This document shows, piece by piece, positions 1 to 11,763 of a DNA stretch of 43,728 nucleotides. The DNA comes from Accumulibacter sp. (GTDB lineage: Bacteria > Pseudomonadota > Gammaproteobacteria > Burkholderiales > Rhodocyclaceae). The notes beneath the pieces were generated by a model, which saw only the letters and a list, made by a program, of their open reading frames with translations, was not told the origin of the DNA and searched no databases. Location of the stretch: contig NZ_JAMTDQ010000118.1 of the NCBI RefSeq assembly GCF_023806635.1, positions 1 through 43,728 on the forward strand, given 5' to 3'. Within the stretch, counting starts at the first letter, position 1. Each line of letters opens with the position of its first letter. The translations under genes and the position numbers were made by a program.

Positions 1-51
1 CACCCCGGAATAGCTCGGGACGGAGAGGCTTGAATAGGGCGGGACGTAACA

Positions 52-339
52 CCCGGCTGCTCGCTGTGCATGGGCAACCAGGCGCAGATCCGCAAGGGCA
101 GCACGGCGATGTCGACCTCGACGCGCAACTTCCCGAACCGTCTCGGCATCGACACCAACGTGTATCTCGGCTCGGCCGAACTCGCCGCCGTCTGCGCGCT
201 GATGGGCCGCATCCCGACCCCTGCCGAGTATCTCGAGCAGGTACAGGCGGTCAACGCCAAGGCGGCCGACGTCTATCGCTACATGAACTTCGACCAGATC
301 AGGGAGTTCAGCGAGGTGGCGGATACGGTGGCGGTGTAG
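52..339 (+). CDS. acnB: Aconitate hydratase B, C-terminal fragment (5' end outside window)
   Basis: This is the last ~95 residues of AcnB, the TCA-cycle aconitase/2-methylisocitrate dehydratase. The PGCSLCMGNQ motif (codons 52-81) supplies two of the three cysteines that ligate the 4Fe-4S cluster in the family. It is followed by the typical STSTRNFPNRLG and SAELAAVCALMGRIPTPAEY blocks and a normal AcnB end. Upstream of codon 52 the frame no longer reads as AcnB and meets a TGA at 31-33, so the first ~50 bases are either a contig-end artefact or a real break. The stop codon is followed by hairpins shared with the convergent rdgC. Confidence 0.87.
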   Translation, partial: PGCSLCMGNQAQIRKGSTAMSTSTRNFPNRLGIDTNVYLGSAELAAVCALMGRIPTPAEYLEQVQAVNAKAADVYRYMNFDQIREFSEVADTVAV

Positions 340-362
340 TCGTCCGCGCAGAAGAGCGGCAG

Positions 363-427
363 CGCAAACGCCCTGCCGGGCGACCGGTGGGGCGTTCGCG
401 TTCCTGCGACGCCGCCGCTGCGGCGGC
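363..427. terminator. Hairpin pair between convergent acnB and rdgC
   Basis: Two stem-loops fill the convergent gap. One has an 11-bp stem with a single mismatch (363-373 with 390-400). The second has a perfect 7-bp GC stem (411-417 with 421-427). There is no long T run, so termination is inferred from position and structure only. Confidence 0.45.
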
Positions 428-433
428 GGTGAA

Positions 434-1333
434 TCAGCCGCTCACCGGCGCCTCGCCGCCGAGGGCGGTCAGCAGGTCGGCCAGGAGCTGTGCCCCTTCA
501 CCGGTCATCAGCGTGAAGTCGATGTCGAAGCGTTCGTCGGCGTCGTCCGTCTGGCTCTCCGACTGCTCCCTGAGGATGTCGAGGAACGCCAGCCGCTTGA
601 TCTGCAGCAGGTCGTTGAGAACGAACGAGATACGGTCGTTCCAGGTCATCGCCAGGCGGGTGACGACCTTGCCGTCGGCGATGTGCTGCCGGATCTCCTC
701 GCCCTCGAGCGAGTGGTTGGCGTAGCGCACGCTCGCCTTCTCCGCCGAGCGCAGCTCGAGGTCCTGGTCGAGGGTGAAACCGGCCGGCGCTTCGCCCGCA
801 GCGACCCAGGCGGTCATCGCCGCCGACGGCGACTGCAGCGGCTTCACCACCTTCGCCGGCAGGCTGTCGAGCGAGCGTCGCAGGTGCTCGAGGAGTTCCT
901 CGGCCTTCGCCGGCGAGGCGGCATCGACGACCAGCCAGCCGCTGCCGCGGTCGATCCAGCCGAAGGTCGTGCGGCGGCGGACGAAGGCGCGCGGCAGCAG
1001 TTCGTGGGTCATCTGTTCCTGCAGTTCGCGCAGCTCGCGGCGGCCGATGCGACGCCCATCGGCTTCCTCGACTTCCCTGGCACGCTCGCCTGCCAGCCGC
1101 CTGACGATCGAAGCCGGCAGCAGTTTCTCCTCGACTCCGAGAGCGATGAGCCACTGCTGATTGACGGCATGCAACAGCGACCCGCCGTCGCGTGGTGCCA
1201 CCCAGCCCAGGCTGCGCGGATCGCTGGCGCCGCAGCCCAGCAGCGGCAGTCGGGCAAGCTGTTGCTCGAAGCTCTCGGCTTCGGCGTCCCAGCCCTGCGG
1301 CAGACGGTAGAGTTGAAGGTTCTTGAACCACAT
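434..1333 (-). CDS. rdgC: Recombination-associated protein RdgC
   Basis: 299 residues, the usual RdgC length. The N-terminal MWFKNLQLYRLP is diagnostic, and the conserved LGWVAPR, HAVNQQWLIAL and TFGWIDRGSGWLVVDAAS blocks follow. RdgC forms a ring-shaped dimer that binds double-stranded DNA and limits RecA-driven strand exchange. The gene is single and convergent with acnB. A TATAAT-like -10 lies on the minus strand at 1360-1365, about 27 bases upstream of the ATG, with no convincing -35. The protein looks complete and ordinary. Confidence 0.95.
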   Translation of the reverse strand: MWFKNLQLYRLPQGWDAEAESFEQQLARLPLLGCGASDPRSLGWVAPRDGGSLLHAVNQQWLIALGVEEKLLPASIVRRLAGERAREVEEADGRRIGRRELRELQEQMTHELLPRAFVRRRTTFGWIDRGSGWLVVDAASPAKAEELLEHLRRSLDSLPAKVVKPLQSPSAAMTAWVAAGEAPAGFTLDQDLELRSAEKASVRYANHSLEGEEIRQHIADGKVVTRLAMTWNDRISFVLNDLLQIKRLAFLDILREQSESQTDDADERFDIDFTLMTGEGAQLLADLLTALGGEAPVSG

Positions 1334-1717
1334 CGGCTTGGGCCTGCAAAAAGCTCGGCATTATAGGGCGGAAAGCGGCCGTTGCCGTGACCGGCAGAGG
1401 CCCGTCCCTGTCACCCATTCCGGGGCGCCTGGCGAAGCCACGCAGCAAGGTGGAATGTGCCTTGACCCGTCGCCCGGAGAAGGCGCGTGCCGCGCGATTC
1501 TTCTCACCTTCCGGCTGCGGTGGAATGACGGAAAGCCGGCGCGGCCCGTCGCTGAGGCTCCGAGAGCCCACGGTCGTCGGCGAGGGTTCGCGTCGATGAC
1601 ACGCGTGCGATCGTCTTGGCATCGCCCTCCGGCTGCGCTCTGTGGCAATATCCGCTGCCAGAAGCCAGGCGGGCAGCCGCTTGCAGCGACCGCACAGCAC
1701 ACCCTCCGGAGCCCGCC
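1334..1717. other. Intergenic region between divergent rdgC and DUF482 gene
   Basis: 384 bases with no convincing gene. It holds the rdgC -10 element (1360-1365, minus strand). No tRNA, riboswitch or repeat was recognised. The overlapping reading frames here have arginine- and proline-rich compositions typical of non-coding high-GC DNA. Confidence 0.5.
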
Positions 1718-2887
1718 TTGACCACCAGTCTTTCGCTCAGCAGCATCACGTCGGCCGCTGGCATTCCGCGTCCGGCCTGGGAGCGGCTGGGGCCGGCCGG
1801 CGACCCTTTCCTGAACGCGGATTTCCTGACGATCCTCGAAACGCACGGGGCCGCCGCCGTCGCATCCGGCTGGACTCCGTGCCATCTCGTGGCGACCGAT
1901 GCGGACGGGCGCATCGTCGGGCTGCTGCCGATGTATGGCAAGCGCCACTCGCATGGCGACTTCATCTACGACTGGGCGTGGGCCGCCGCCTGGCGCCAGC
2001 TCGGCCGTGCGTACTATCCGAAGCTGATGAGCTGTGTGCCGCACACGCCGGTCGGCGGGCCGCGGCTGCTGGTCGCCGACGGCGCGTCGCCGCCCGCTGT
2101 GCGGCGGCTGCTGCTCGCCGGGGCGAAGGCGCTGGTAGGTCGGCTTGGCGCTTCCTCATGGCACGTCGCGCTGCCGACCGACGACGAAGCGGAGTGGCTG
2201 CAGGGCGAGGGCCTGCTGCTCAGCCACGATGTCCAGTTCCACTGGACCGATCCGGGATGGGGAGACTTCGACGGCTATCTGGCGAGCTTCAGTGCTGCCA
2301 AGCGGCGCAAGGTTCGCGCCGACCGCCGACGCGTGGCCGAGAGCGGACTGCTGCTCGAGACGCGCCACGGTGATCAGGTCGAGGCCGCCGAGTGGCCGCT
2401 GCTCCATGCCCTGTATGCCAGCACCTTCGAGCGCTTCAGCAATCACGCCGCCTTCTCCGCCAACTGCCTTGCCGATCTCGCGCTGGCGCTTGGCCGGCGG
2501 ATGGTCGTCTTCATTGCCCGCGCGCAGCGCATCCCGGTCGCCGTGGCGATCTGCTTTCGCAGCGATGAGGCCCTGTTCGGTCGCTATTGGGGGTGCAGCG
2601 GCAACCATCCCGGACTGCATTTCGAGCTTTGCTTCCATCAGGGAATCGAATACTGTCTGCGCCACGGGTTGCGGCGCTTCGAGCCGGGCGCCGGAGGCGA
2701 GCACAAGCTGGCACGAGGCTTTCAGCCGACCGTCGTCCGCTCGGCGCACTGGATTGCGGATCCCGGGATGCGCCGGCTACTGGCCCGCCACCTGGCACTG
2801 CAGAAGGAAGCGGTGGTCGACTACCATGATGCCGCGGCCGACCATCTGCCGTTTCGCCGCGACGCCACGGTGCGGCGGGAAGATTGA
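1718..2887 (+). CDS. DUF482 / FemAB-like GNAT-fold acyltransferase
   Basis: 389 residues from a TTG start chosen because CGGAG (1707-1711) sits 6 nt upstream; earlier in-frame codons read as low-complexity sequence. The protein matches the PF04339 (DUF482, 'peptidogalycan biosynthesis') pattern. It has an N-terminal NADFLTILE block, a KRHSHGDFIYDWAWAAAW segment, the central SFSAAKRRKVRADRRR stretch, YWGCSGNHPGLHFELCFHQGIEYC, and the family-typical C-terminal FEPGAGGEHKLARGF. The family has a GNAT fold and is often annotated as an N-acyltransferase, but no substrate is known. It stands alone in its strand context and lacks a signal peptide, so it is probably cytoplasmic. Confidence 0.88.
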   Translation: MTTSLSLSSITSAAGIPRPAWERLGPAGDPFLNADFLTILETHGAAAVASGWTPCHLVATDADGRIVGLLPMYGKRHSHGDFIYDWAWAAAWRQLGRAYYPKLMSCVPHTPVGGPRLLVADGASPPAVRRLLLAGAKALVGRLGASSWHVALPTDDEAEWLQGEGLLLSHDVQFHWTDPGWGDFDGYLASFSAAKRRKVRADRRRVAESGLLLETRHGDQVEAAEWPLLHALYASTFERFSNHAAFSANCLADLALALGRRMVVFIARAQRIPVAVAICFRSDEALFGRYWGCSGNHPGLHFELCFHQGIEYCLRHGLRRFEPGAGGEHKLARGFQPTVVRSAHWIADPGMRRLLARHLALQKEAVVDYHDAAADHLPFRRDATVRRED

Positions 2888-3178
2888 AGGATGCGCGAAT
2901 GGGGGCAGGTCAGCGTTCATCTCGATCGGCAATGGATCATGGTTTGCGCGTGTACCGCCGCCGGCCGGAAACCCGGCGCTCGACGGCTGCCTTGATGCTG
3001 GCGATGACGAGATTGTAGCGGCTTTCTGCTCGCGATTCGCCGTACATGCCTGGGCAGGGGCCAGCAGGGGCCACCGTCCGCCCTCCGGGTCCGGTGTTTT
3101 CGCATTAAGATCAGTCCCTGCCCGCGGGCGGGGCGCGTGTCGCAGGCCAGCCCGGATCTCGCGAAAGGAGTTCAACCG

Positions 3179-3607
3179 ATGCCGCAGACAAGAGTCCTGG
3201 CCGCCATCGTGCTGGCCATCGTCGTTGCCCCCTGGACGCTGGCGCAGACCAGCCTGAAGCTGCCGAGCGGTGACGATGATTTCCGCGAGTTGATCGAAGA
3301 GCCGCGCGGCGGGCCATGCGAGCGCTGCGGTGTCGTGACGGCGATTCGCCAGCAGACGCACGAAGGGCCACGGCAGCGCCCGCCGGCGCCAGCGATCGCA
3401 CCCAGCCTGGTGACCGCGCCGATCATCGGCACCGGCACCGTCGTCGAGGATGCGCGGCAGGTGAATGCGCCGCTGCTCAGCTACGTCGTCACGGTGCGCT
3501 ACGAGGATGGCACCTACGCCTTCATCGAACAGCACGACGAGCCGACCGTCCGCAAGGGCGACCGGGTGCGGGTCGTCGAAGGGCGCGTCGAGTTGCGCAA
3601 CGACTGA
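3179..3607 (+). CDS. Exported small protein, SlyB-like C-terminal domain
   Basis: 142 residues. The ATG at 3179 is preceded by AAAGGAG (3164-3170). An N-terminal signal sequence (hydrophobic VLAAIVLAIVVAPWTLAQ) predicts export and there is no lipobox cysteine. After a CERCG pair comes a ~60-residue part (TGTVVEDARQ...YVVTVRYEDGTYAFIEQ...VRKGDRVRVVEGRVEL). It resembles the small beta-strand C-terminal module of SlyB/PcpA-type outer-membrane proteins, which often follows a glycine-zipper; here the glycine zipper is absent. Role unknown. It is monocistronic as far as can be seen. Confidence 0.75.
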   Translation: MPQTRVLAAIVLAIVVAPWTLAQTSLKLPSGDDDFRELIEEPRGGPCERCGVVTAIRQQTHEGPRQRPPAPAIAPSLVTAPIIGTGTVVEDARQVNAPLLSYVVTVRYEDGTYAFIEQHDEPTVRKGDRVRVVEGRVELRND

Positions 3608-3633
3608 CTGGCTGCGGCAGGCAGCGCGGGCGC

Positions 3634-4181
3634 GGCTTCATTCCCGGTGTGCGCGATCGCGACCGCCATCTCTGCCACGTCGTCGGCACGGACAGCGAGG
3701 GCGCGAAGCGCGATCCGTTTGCACGCGGGCTGGAGGTGCCGCCTCCCGGCGAGTGCGTCGTTCGCAGCAGCGATTTCCCGTGGCACGAGACCGGCTGCGT
3801 GACGCCGCGCTGCCGCGATTTCGTCATCTACCACTTGCACGTCGGCGCCTTCCACGCGCCGCGCCTGCCCCGTCAGCACGGCACCTTCCTCGATGTCGCA
3901 CCGCTTCTCCCCTGCATCGTCGAACGCGGGGTGACGGCGATCGAGTTGCTGTTGATCCAGGAGTTCCACAGACCCGCTTCAGCCAGCGCTGCAACGGCAC
4001 CGACTGCTTCTCCCGGAGATGGAAGTCGCCGTCGGCGATGCCGAACTGGCGCCGTACGTCGCCGCCCTCAACGGACTGGTCGAAGCGCGGCAGCTGATGC
4101 CCTGTCAGGTGGCGGAACTGCGCGGCGAGATGAACAAGTGAAGGCGCTGATCGGCCTTTGTCACGTTGGTGGTGTGCAGGA
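3634..4181 (+). pseudogene. Decayed GH13 (alpha-amylase/branching-enzyme-like) gene remnant
   Basis: Three reading frames in succession give the N-terminal part of a GH13-type glucan enzyme. Frame 1 reads FIPGVRDRD...VVGTDSEG.KRDPFAR, then FVIYHLHVGAFHAP...HGTFLDV and GVTAIELLLIQEF (to ~3963). The next frame reads TRFSQRCNGTDCFS (to ~4013). A third reads EMEVAVGDAELAPYV (from 4016), and a final switch near 4132 gives VKALIGLCHVGGV. Each junction is explained by a 1-2 base indel. Missense changes to Cys/Arg occur at positions usually occupied by Tyr/Gly (for example the GYNGTDYFSPEM-type motif). The catalytic half is gone. Glycogen or trehalose metabolism is the likely ancestral role. Confidence 0.75.
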
Positions 4182-4392
4182 GGGCCAGGATTGCCTCATT
4201 GATCAGTTTCCACTGCGAGTCCGCAAGGGCGTGAAGGGCGTACGCGTGTTGTCGCAAGGTTGCCTCGATGCTGGCGAATGCATCGTTGATCTGCCGGCGA
4301 TGGCGCTGGCTTGCGATGGCTGATGTCACGCGCAGCGTCGCGACAGCGGCAGCGCGACCGGGCGCGCGCCGGGCGTGGCAACCGTCCGCGGC

Positions 4393-4830
4393 TCAGTGAC
4401 GGGCAAACACCTTCGCCTGGCCGTCGCTGCCGATCAGCAGCACATCGTACGGTTCCTTCCGCGCACTCTCCATGCCGGGTGAACCACCGGGCATTCCCGG
4501 CGCAGCAAGGCCGACGGCCTTCGGCTTCTCGCGCAACAGGCGCTGCACGTCGGTGGCCGGCACATGACCCTCGATCAGGTAGCTGCCGACTTTCGCCGTA
4601 TGGCATGAGCCGTAGCGCTCGGGCATGCCGAGCCTGGCGCGGCTCGCCGGTACGTCCTCGACCTTGATCGACTTCACCCGGAAGCCGTGGTCGCGCATGT
4701 GCTTTTCCCATTCCGCGCAACAGCTGCAATGCGGGCTCTTGTAGACCTCGACCTCGGGCAGGTCGGCGGCGCCAAGCGGCGTGCTGGCGAGGGTGGTGGT
4801 GGCGAGCAGCGCGACGAGCAATGCTTTCAT
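4393..4830 (-). CDS. DUF411 periplasmic metal-binding protein
   Basis: 145 residues. The ATG at 4830 is preceded by GAGGAG. A signal peptide (MKALLVALLATTTLASTPLGA) is followed by the DUF411 signature: VEVYKSPHCSCCAEWEKHM with a CxCC cluster, then YGSCHTAKVGSYLIEGHVPA with a second Cys-His pair. Family members are small exported proteins commonly next to copper or heavy-metal resistance genes, and a metal chaperone role is suspected. It is the last gene of the efflux operon, 10 bases after the preceding gene. The C-terminal MPGGSPGMESARKEPYDV segment is Met-rich, compatible with Cu(I)/Ag(I) but not proof. Confidence 0.88.
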   Translation of the reverse strand: MKALLVALLATTTLASTPLGAADLPEVEVYKSPHCSCCAEWEKHMRDHGFRVKSIKVEDVPASRARLGMPERYGSCHTAKVGSYLIEGHVPATDVQRLLREKPKAVGLAAPGMPGGSPGMESARKEPYDVLLIGSDGQAKVFARH

Positions 4831-4840
4831 CGTGGACTCC

Positions 4841-5230
4841 TCAAAGCCTTGCAGGGGTGTCGTCGAGCGCGAAGCGCAGCGTCTTCGGCGGCTTGCCCGG
4901 CACATCGAGCGCGGCGACGACCTTGGCGCCCTTGATGTCGAAGCTGCCCTTCGCCTCGAAGCGGTTGTTGCCGGCCGGTACCAGAGTGAGCTCGGTCTTC
5001 TTGCCGCCGACGAGCAGCGTCAGCCTGGCCGAGCCACCGGCGGTCGGCAGCGGGTTGCCGTGCTCGGTGACATGGATGGTCAGCGTGTCGCTGCGGGCGA
5101 CCAGTTCCGCCTGATAGTGACCGGCTTCGGCGACGACACCGCCGAAGCGTGGCTTGCCGTGGTCCTCGTGGGCGACGGCAGGGGTGGCCGCGAAGAGCGC
5201 GGCGCAGGCGAGGGGAAGCAGTGTTTTCAT
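4841..5230 (-). CDS. Exported small protein of the metal-efflux operon
   Basis: 129 residues. The ATG at 5230 follows AAAGGAG. A signal peptide ends in TPAVAHEDHGKPRFGG, giving a mature N-terminus with His residues. The remainder reads as a beta-rich domain (LTIHVTEHGNPLPTAGGSARLTLL, RFEAKGSFDIKGAKVVAALDVPGK). No family name is certain; similar proteins sit beside CzcA/CusA-type pumps. A periplasmic metal-handling accessory role is inferred purely from its position, 35 bases after the RND pump gene and 10 bases before the DUF411 gene. Confidence 0.78.
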   Translation of the reverse strand: MKTLLPLACAALFAATPAVAHEDHGKPRFGGVVAEAGHYQAELVARSDTLTIHVTEHGNPLPTAGGSARLTLLVGGKKTELTLVPAGNNRFEAKGSFDIKGAKVVAALDVPGKPPKTLRFALDDTPARL

Positions 5231-5265
5231 TCTGGGGCTCCTTTCGTCAGGAAGTTCACAAGGTT

Positions 5266-8415
<3,150 letters not shown>

Positions 8416-8422
8416 GGCGTTC

Positions 8423-9550
8423 TCAGCGCACCTGGTTGAGCAGTGCCGCGCCCTGGACGACGACGCGCACGCCGGCCTCCAGCCCGCCGACGACGGCGAT
8501 GCGCGTGCCGTCGAGCGGCTGCGTGCGCACCGGGCGCGGTGCGAAGCGTTCGGCGCTCGTCTTCACCCAGACGATTTCCTGGTTGGCGGAGTTCTTCACG
8601 ATCGCCGCAGCCGGCAGCGGCACGCCGGTGATCGGCGAACGCGTCTGGGCGATCACGCGCAGCGGTTGGTTCAGTGCCAGCGTCGCCGTGCCGCCGTCGA
8701 CGCGGAAGAGCAGCGGGATCGCCTGCTCGCGCAGCGAGCGGCCGGCGCCGACGAAGGTGAGCAGCACCTCCTGTCCCGGTCCGGCGCTGCCGTAGGCACC
8801 GGCAATCTCGGCCGCCAGCCGCGGGTCGTAGGCGAGTGCTTCGACGCGCAGGTTGGCCGGATCGATGATCTCGAACAGGAGTTCGCGCGCCTCGACCACC
8901 TGGCCGGCAACGACGCTGGCCGAGGCGACGACGCCAGCGACTGGCGAGCGCAGATCCTCGGGCTGCGAGATGCTCGTGGCGATGGCGGCGAGGCGCTCGC
9001 GCAGGCTCTGCACGTCGGCCTCGGCGGCATCGACGTCCTTGCGCGCAACGGTCGCTTCCAGCTCGCGCAGTCGCGCCAGGCGCCTCTCGGCGACGCCGAG
9101 CGCAGCGCGCAGTTCGGCCGCCTGCGCCCGCTGTCCGCCCAGTTCGAGCGGCGAGACGGCCGGGTGGACGCGGGCGAGCAGCTCGCCCTTCTTCACTGCC
9201 TTGCCGAGCGACGGAATGCCTCCGGCCGGCGCTTCGACGCGGCCGGTATTCATCGCTTGCACGCGGCCGCCGCTCCCCGGATCGAGGACCACCTTGCCGG
9301 CAAGTTCGACGGTGACGGGGTGCGCGCCGCTCGCGCTGATCTGCGTGCGCAGTGCGAGCTGGCGCTGGGTCGTCTTGGGCAGGAAGACGCTGCCGTCGGC
9401 AAGTCGCTGCGGGCCGTCGCCGCGGGTCAGCGCGGGCGCCGGCTCGTCGCCGTGGACGTGGCCCTCGTGCGCCTGGATGGTGCCGGCGACCAGGCTGGCG
9501 GCGAAGAGCAGGGGCTGGAGCGTGCGTTGCACAAGTGCCGGGGCGTTCAT
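8423..9550 (-). CDS. RND efflux periplasmic adaptor (CzcB/CusB-like)
   Basis: 375 residues. The ATG at 9550 is preceded by AAGGGAGA and overlaps the previous gene's stop by 4 nt. A signal peptide is followed by HEGHVHGDE, a histidine-rich stretch typical of metal-efflux adaptors. The barrel-sandwich halves are seen in GRVEAPAGGIPSLGKAVKKGELLARVH and DLRSPVAGVVASASVVAGQVV. They flank an alpha-hairpin (AAELRAALGVAERRLARLRELEATVARKDVDAAEADVQSL). It links the inner-membrane RND pump to the TolC-type channel. Confidence 0.92.
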   Translation of the reverse strand: MNAPALVQRTLQPLLFAASLVAGTIQAHEGHVHGDEPAPALTRGDGPQRLADGSVFLPKTTQRQLALRTQISASGAHPVTVELAGKVVLDPGSGGRVQAMNTGRVEAPAGGIPSLGKAVKKGELLARVHPAVSPLELGGQRAQAAELRAALGVAERRLARLRELEATVARKDVDAAEADVQSLRERLAAIATSISQPEDLRSPVAGVVASASVVAGQVVEARELLFEIIDPANLRVEALAYDPRLAAEIAGAYGSAGPGQEVLLTFVGAGRSLREQAIPLLFRVDGGTATLALNQPLRVIAQTRSPITGVPLPAAAIVKNSANQEIVWVKTSAERFAPRPVRTQPLDGTRIAVVGGLEAGVRVVVQGAALLNQVR

Positions 9551-10047
9551 GCGGGTTCTCCCTTGCGCCGGCTCAGCCGGACCGCGACGACGGCGGCAAG
9601 CAGTGCCAATGTCGCGGCGATGCCGATCTCCCTGATGCCGATTCCGGCCACAATGGCGCCGGTCGCGGCGGAATCGCCGACGACGAGGTCGGTCGCGAGC
9701 AGGTCGCTTTGCTCGCCAGCGGTGACGGTGATCGTCAGTGGGTAGGTGGCCGCTCTGGCGAAAGGGGTGGCGTCGAGTGTGTACGTACCGTCGGCCAGGG
9801 GCTCGGCAACGAGGGTCTGGCCGGCGAGGTCGACCTCGATCCGCGCGCCGCTGATCGGCTCGTTGCTCGCCCAGTCGTCGAGCGTCAGTGCCAGGCGACC
9901 GTCCCTGATGCGGCCGACCAGTTCGAACAGCTCGCTGTGTGCCTCGAAGGAGGGTCGAGCCGCCTCGGCGGCGGATGCAGGCGGGGCCGGCAGAAGCAGG
10001 GCAGTCGCGCAGACGAAGGTGGCGATGGCGTGTCGCAGGGGGTTCAT
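9547..10047 (-). CDS. Exported single-span protein inside the efflux operon
   Basis: 166 residues with a cleavable signal peptide (...LLLPAPPASAAEAA), a central beta-rich domain, and a C-terminal transmembrane helix followed by RLSRRKGEPA. The beta-rich domain carries FELVGRIRDGRLALTLDDW, ISGARIEVDLAGQTLVAEPLADGTYTL and a YPLTITVTAGEQSDLL segment. It resembles Ig/CopC-like periplasmic modules anchored to the inner membrane. The gene overlaps both neighbours by 4 nt (ATGA), so it is translationally coupled to the channel and the adaptor. Its function is unknown; an accessory role in metal or adaptor docking is inferred from coupling. Confidence 0.82.
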   Translation of the reverse strand: MNPLRHAIATFVCATALLLPAPPASAAEAARPSFEAHSELFELVGRIRDGRLALTLDDWASNEPISGARIEVDLAGQTLVAEPLADGTYTLDATPFARAATYPLTITVTAGEQSDLLATDLVVGDSAATGAIVAGIGIREIGIAATLALLAAVVAVRLSRRKGEPA

Positions 10048-11273
10048 GGCAGGACTCCGATGGCCTGGTTGTAGCGCGAGACGGCACGTGCGCCTTCGAG
10101 GCGGGCGCGCGCGGCGGCGAGTTCGGCGGCGAAGGCGTCCGCTTCGACGCGCAGGCGCTGCGGCAGGTCGATCTGGCCGAGCGCGAAGGCGCGGGCGTAC
10201 TCGCGGCGCATTTCGACGGCCAGCGTACGCCTGGTCTCGGCGAGGGCGATGGCTTCGTCGGCCCGCTGCAGTTCGCGCTCGGCGGTATCGCGTTCCGCTT
10301 CCACGCGCTGCCGCTCGTAGAACAGCAGCGCCTCGGCCTCGACCAGCTCGGCGTTTGCCGTGGCAACCCGCGGGCGATTGCGCGTGTCGCTGGCGAGCGG
10401 AATGCGCACGCCGACAATGGTCGAGTTCTGCCAGTCGGCGTCGGCGACCGGGCGTTCGCGGCGCATGCCGAGCAGGATCTCCGGCAGGTCACGTGAATTC
10501 CTGGCTGCCACTTCCAGCCGCGCGCGGGCGGTGGCGATGGCGGCTTCGAGTGCCGCAAGCTGCGGGTGGGCGGTCGCCGGAGCCAGCCGGCGCTGCTCGT
10601 TCATCCCGCCCGGGTCTGGCAGCAGCGGCAAGCCGGTGAGCGCGAGGAAGCTGCGCTCGGCGCGGTGGGCGCGCCCGTCCGCCTCGGCGACCACCGCCGC
10701 CGCAGCGGCTGCCGTGGCGCGCGCCTGGTTGGCGTCCATGCGCGGCACCTCGCCGGCCCGCACGCGGCGCTCGACGTCGTTCGCGAGTTGCCGGGCGGCA
10801 TCGCTGCGCGCTTCGGCAACTGCGCGTTCGTGGGCGGCAAGCATGGCCTGCCACCAGCGTTCGCGCACCTCGCCGGCAAGCTGCCAGCGCGCCAGCTCGA
10901 GCAGCGTCGCGTAGGCGGACTGCTCGCGCCCGAGCAGCGCCAGGGTCCGTTCCTGATAGCCAGGCAGCCACAGCGGAAGCGCGATGCCGGCCTCCCATTC
11001 GCTCTGCCCGGCATCGCGCTGCAGGCGGTCGTTGCGGTTGGACAGCGTCGCCGTCGGTGCTCCGGAGAGGACGCTGTCGGCGGCATCGCGGCGGGCGGCG
11101 AATTCGTCGTGGCGCGCAGCCGCGGTGCGCGCCGTGGGATGGCGCTCCCAGGCGGCGGCGAAAGCCTGTCCCATCGTCGGGGTTTCGGCGGCTGCTGGCG
11201 GACCGCTCAGACTTGCGGTGACGAACAGGATGGCGGTGAACAGCCGCGACTGTGTCGATCGGGTGTCGTGCAT
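10044..11273 (-). CDS. TolC-family outer-membrane channel of the metal efflux system
   Basis: 409 residues. A signal peptide (SLSGPPAAAETP) is followed by long heptad-rich alpha segments and two OEP-type repeats, typical of CzcC/CusC/TolC proteins. Recognisable parts are AFAAAWERHPTARTAAARHDEF, GIALPLWLPGYQ, and the second-repeat GVRIPLASDTRNRPRVATANAEL. The length fits CzcC. It forms the outer-membrane exit duct for the pump encoded downstream and overlaps the next gene by 4 nt. No lipobox cysteine is visible, unlike CusC. Confidence 0.9.
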   Translation of the reverse strand: MHDTRSTQSRLFTAILFVTASLSGPPAAAETPTMGQAFAAAWERHPTARTAAARHDEFAARRDAADSVLSGAPTATLSNRNDRLQRDAGQSEWEAGIALPLWLPGYQERTLALLGREQSAYATLLELARWQLAGEVRERWWQAMLAAHERAVAEARSDAARQLANDVERRVRAGEVPRMDANQARATAAAAAAVVAEADGRAHRAERSFLALTGLPLLPDPGGMNEQRRLAPATAHPQLAALEAAIATARARLEVAARNSRDLPEILLGMRRERPVADADWQNSTIVGVRIPLASDTRNRPRVATANAELVEAEALLFYERQRVEAERDTAERELQRADEAIALAETRRTLAVEMRREYARAFALGQIDLPQRLRVEADAFAAELAAARARLEGARAVSRYNQAIGVLP

Positions 11274-11373
11274 CGGACTCTCCGTTGCTGCATGGAAGAA
11301 TCCGGCGGAGCGCGGGAAGGCAGCCGCCGTGCGTACGGCGACGGAGATGAATCAGTCTGCAAGGCCCCGCCGG

Positions 11374-11730
11374 TCAGGCGAGGCCGGTCCATTTCGGCCG
11401 TTCAGGCCGGGCGAGCGTGGCGGAGGGCTTGCCGCGCACGGCGGCGAGGATCATGGCGTCGCTCAGTTGGGCGATCGTCGATGGCAGTACCGACCGGAGT
11501 GGCGCGCAGCAGCAGCCATGGCAGTCGCTGCAGTGGTCGTCGGGCTCCTGGCACTGGCTGTGGTCGGCGGCTTCCGCCAGGCCGGCACACGCCTCGACCG
11601 AGTGGTGGTCGTGCTGGTCCTGGTTTGCCGCGATGCGCGGCAGCAGCTGGTCGGCCACCGTGCCGACGAGCGCCGACGCCGCCTGGAGCGGCAGAAGGGC
11701 GATCAGCAGGATGGCAACGAAACGACGCAT
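11374..11730 (-). CDS. CzcI-like exported His/Cys-rich protein, first gene of efflux operon
   Basis: 118 residues: MRRFVAILLIALLPLQAASA signal sequence followed by a stretch packed with metal ligands (NQDQHDHHSVEACAG, then CQEPDDHCSDCHGCCCAP). Small exported proteins of this layout (CzcI/CopL type) often precede czcCBA-type operons and are thought to affect metal sensing or expression. It lies 100 bases upstream of the TolC-type gene and directly behind the operon promoter. Assignment rests on composition and context, not on strict sequence identity. Confidence 0.78.
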   Translation of the reverse strand: MRRFVAILLIALLPLQAASALVGTVADQLLPRIAANQDQHDHHSVEACAGLAEAADHSQCQEPDDHCSDCHGCCCAPLRSVLPSTIAQLSDAMILAAVRGKPSATLARPERPKWTGLA

Positions 11731-11763
11731 GGTGCCACGGGGGATACAGTGGTCGACGCCCGG

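Noticed and set aside
4105-4329. 74-residue minus-strand frame with GTG start (INDAFASIEATLRQHAYALHAL...)
   Set aside because: Looks fairly protein-like but overlaps the tail of the decayed GH13 gene on the other strand, has no ribosome-binding site and matches no family I know; not strong enough to list as a gene.
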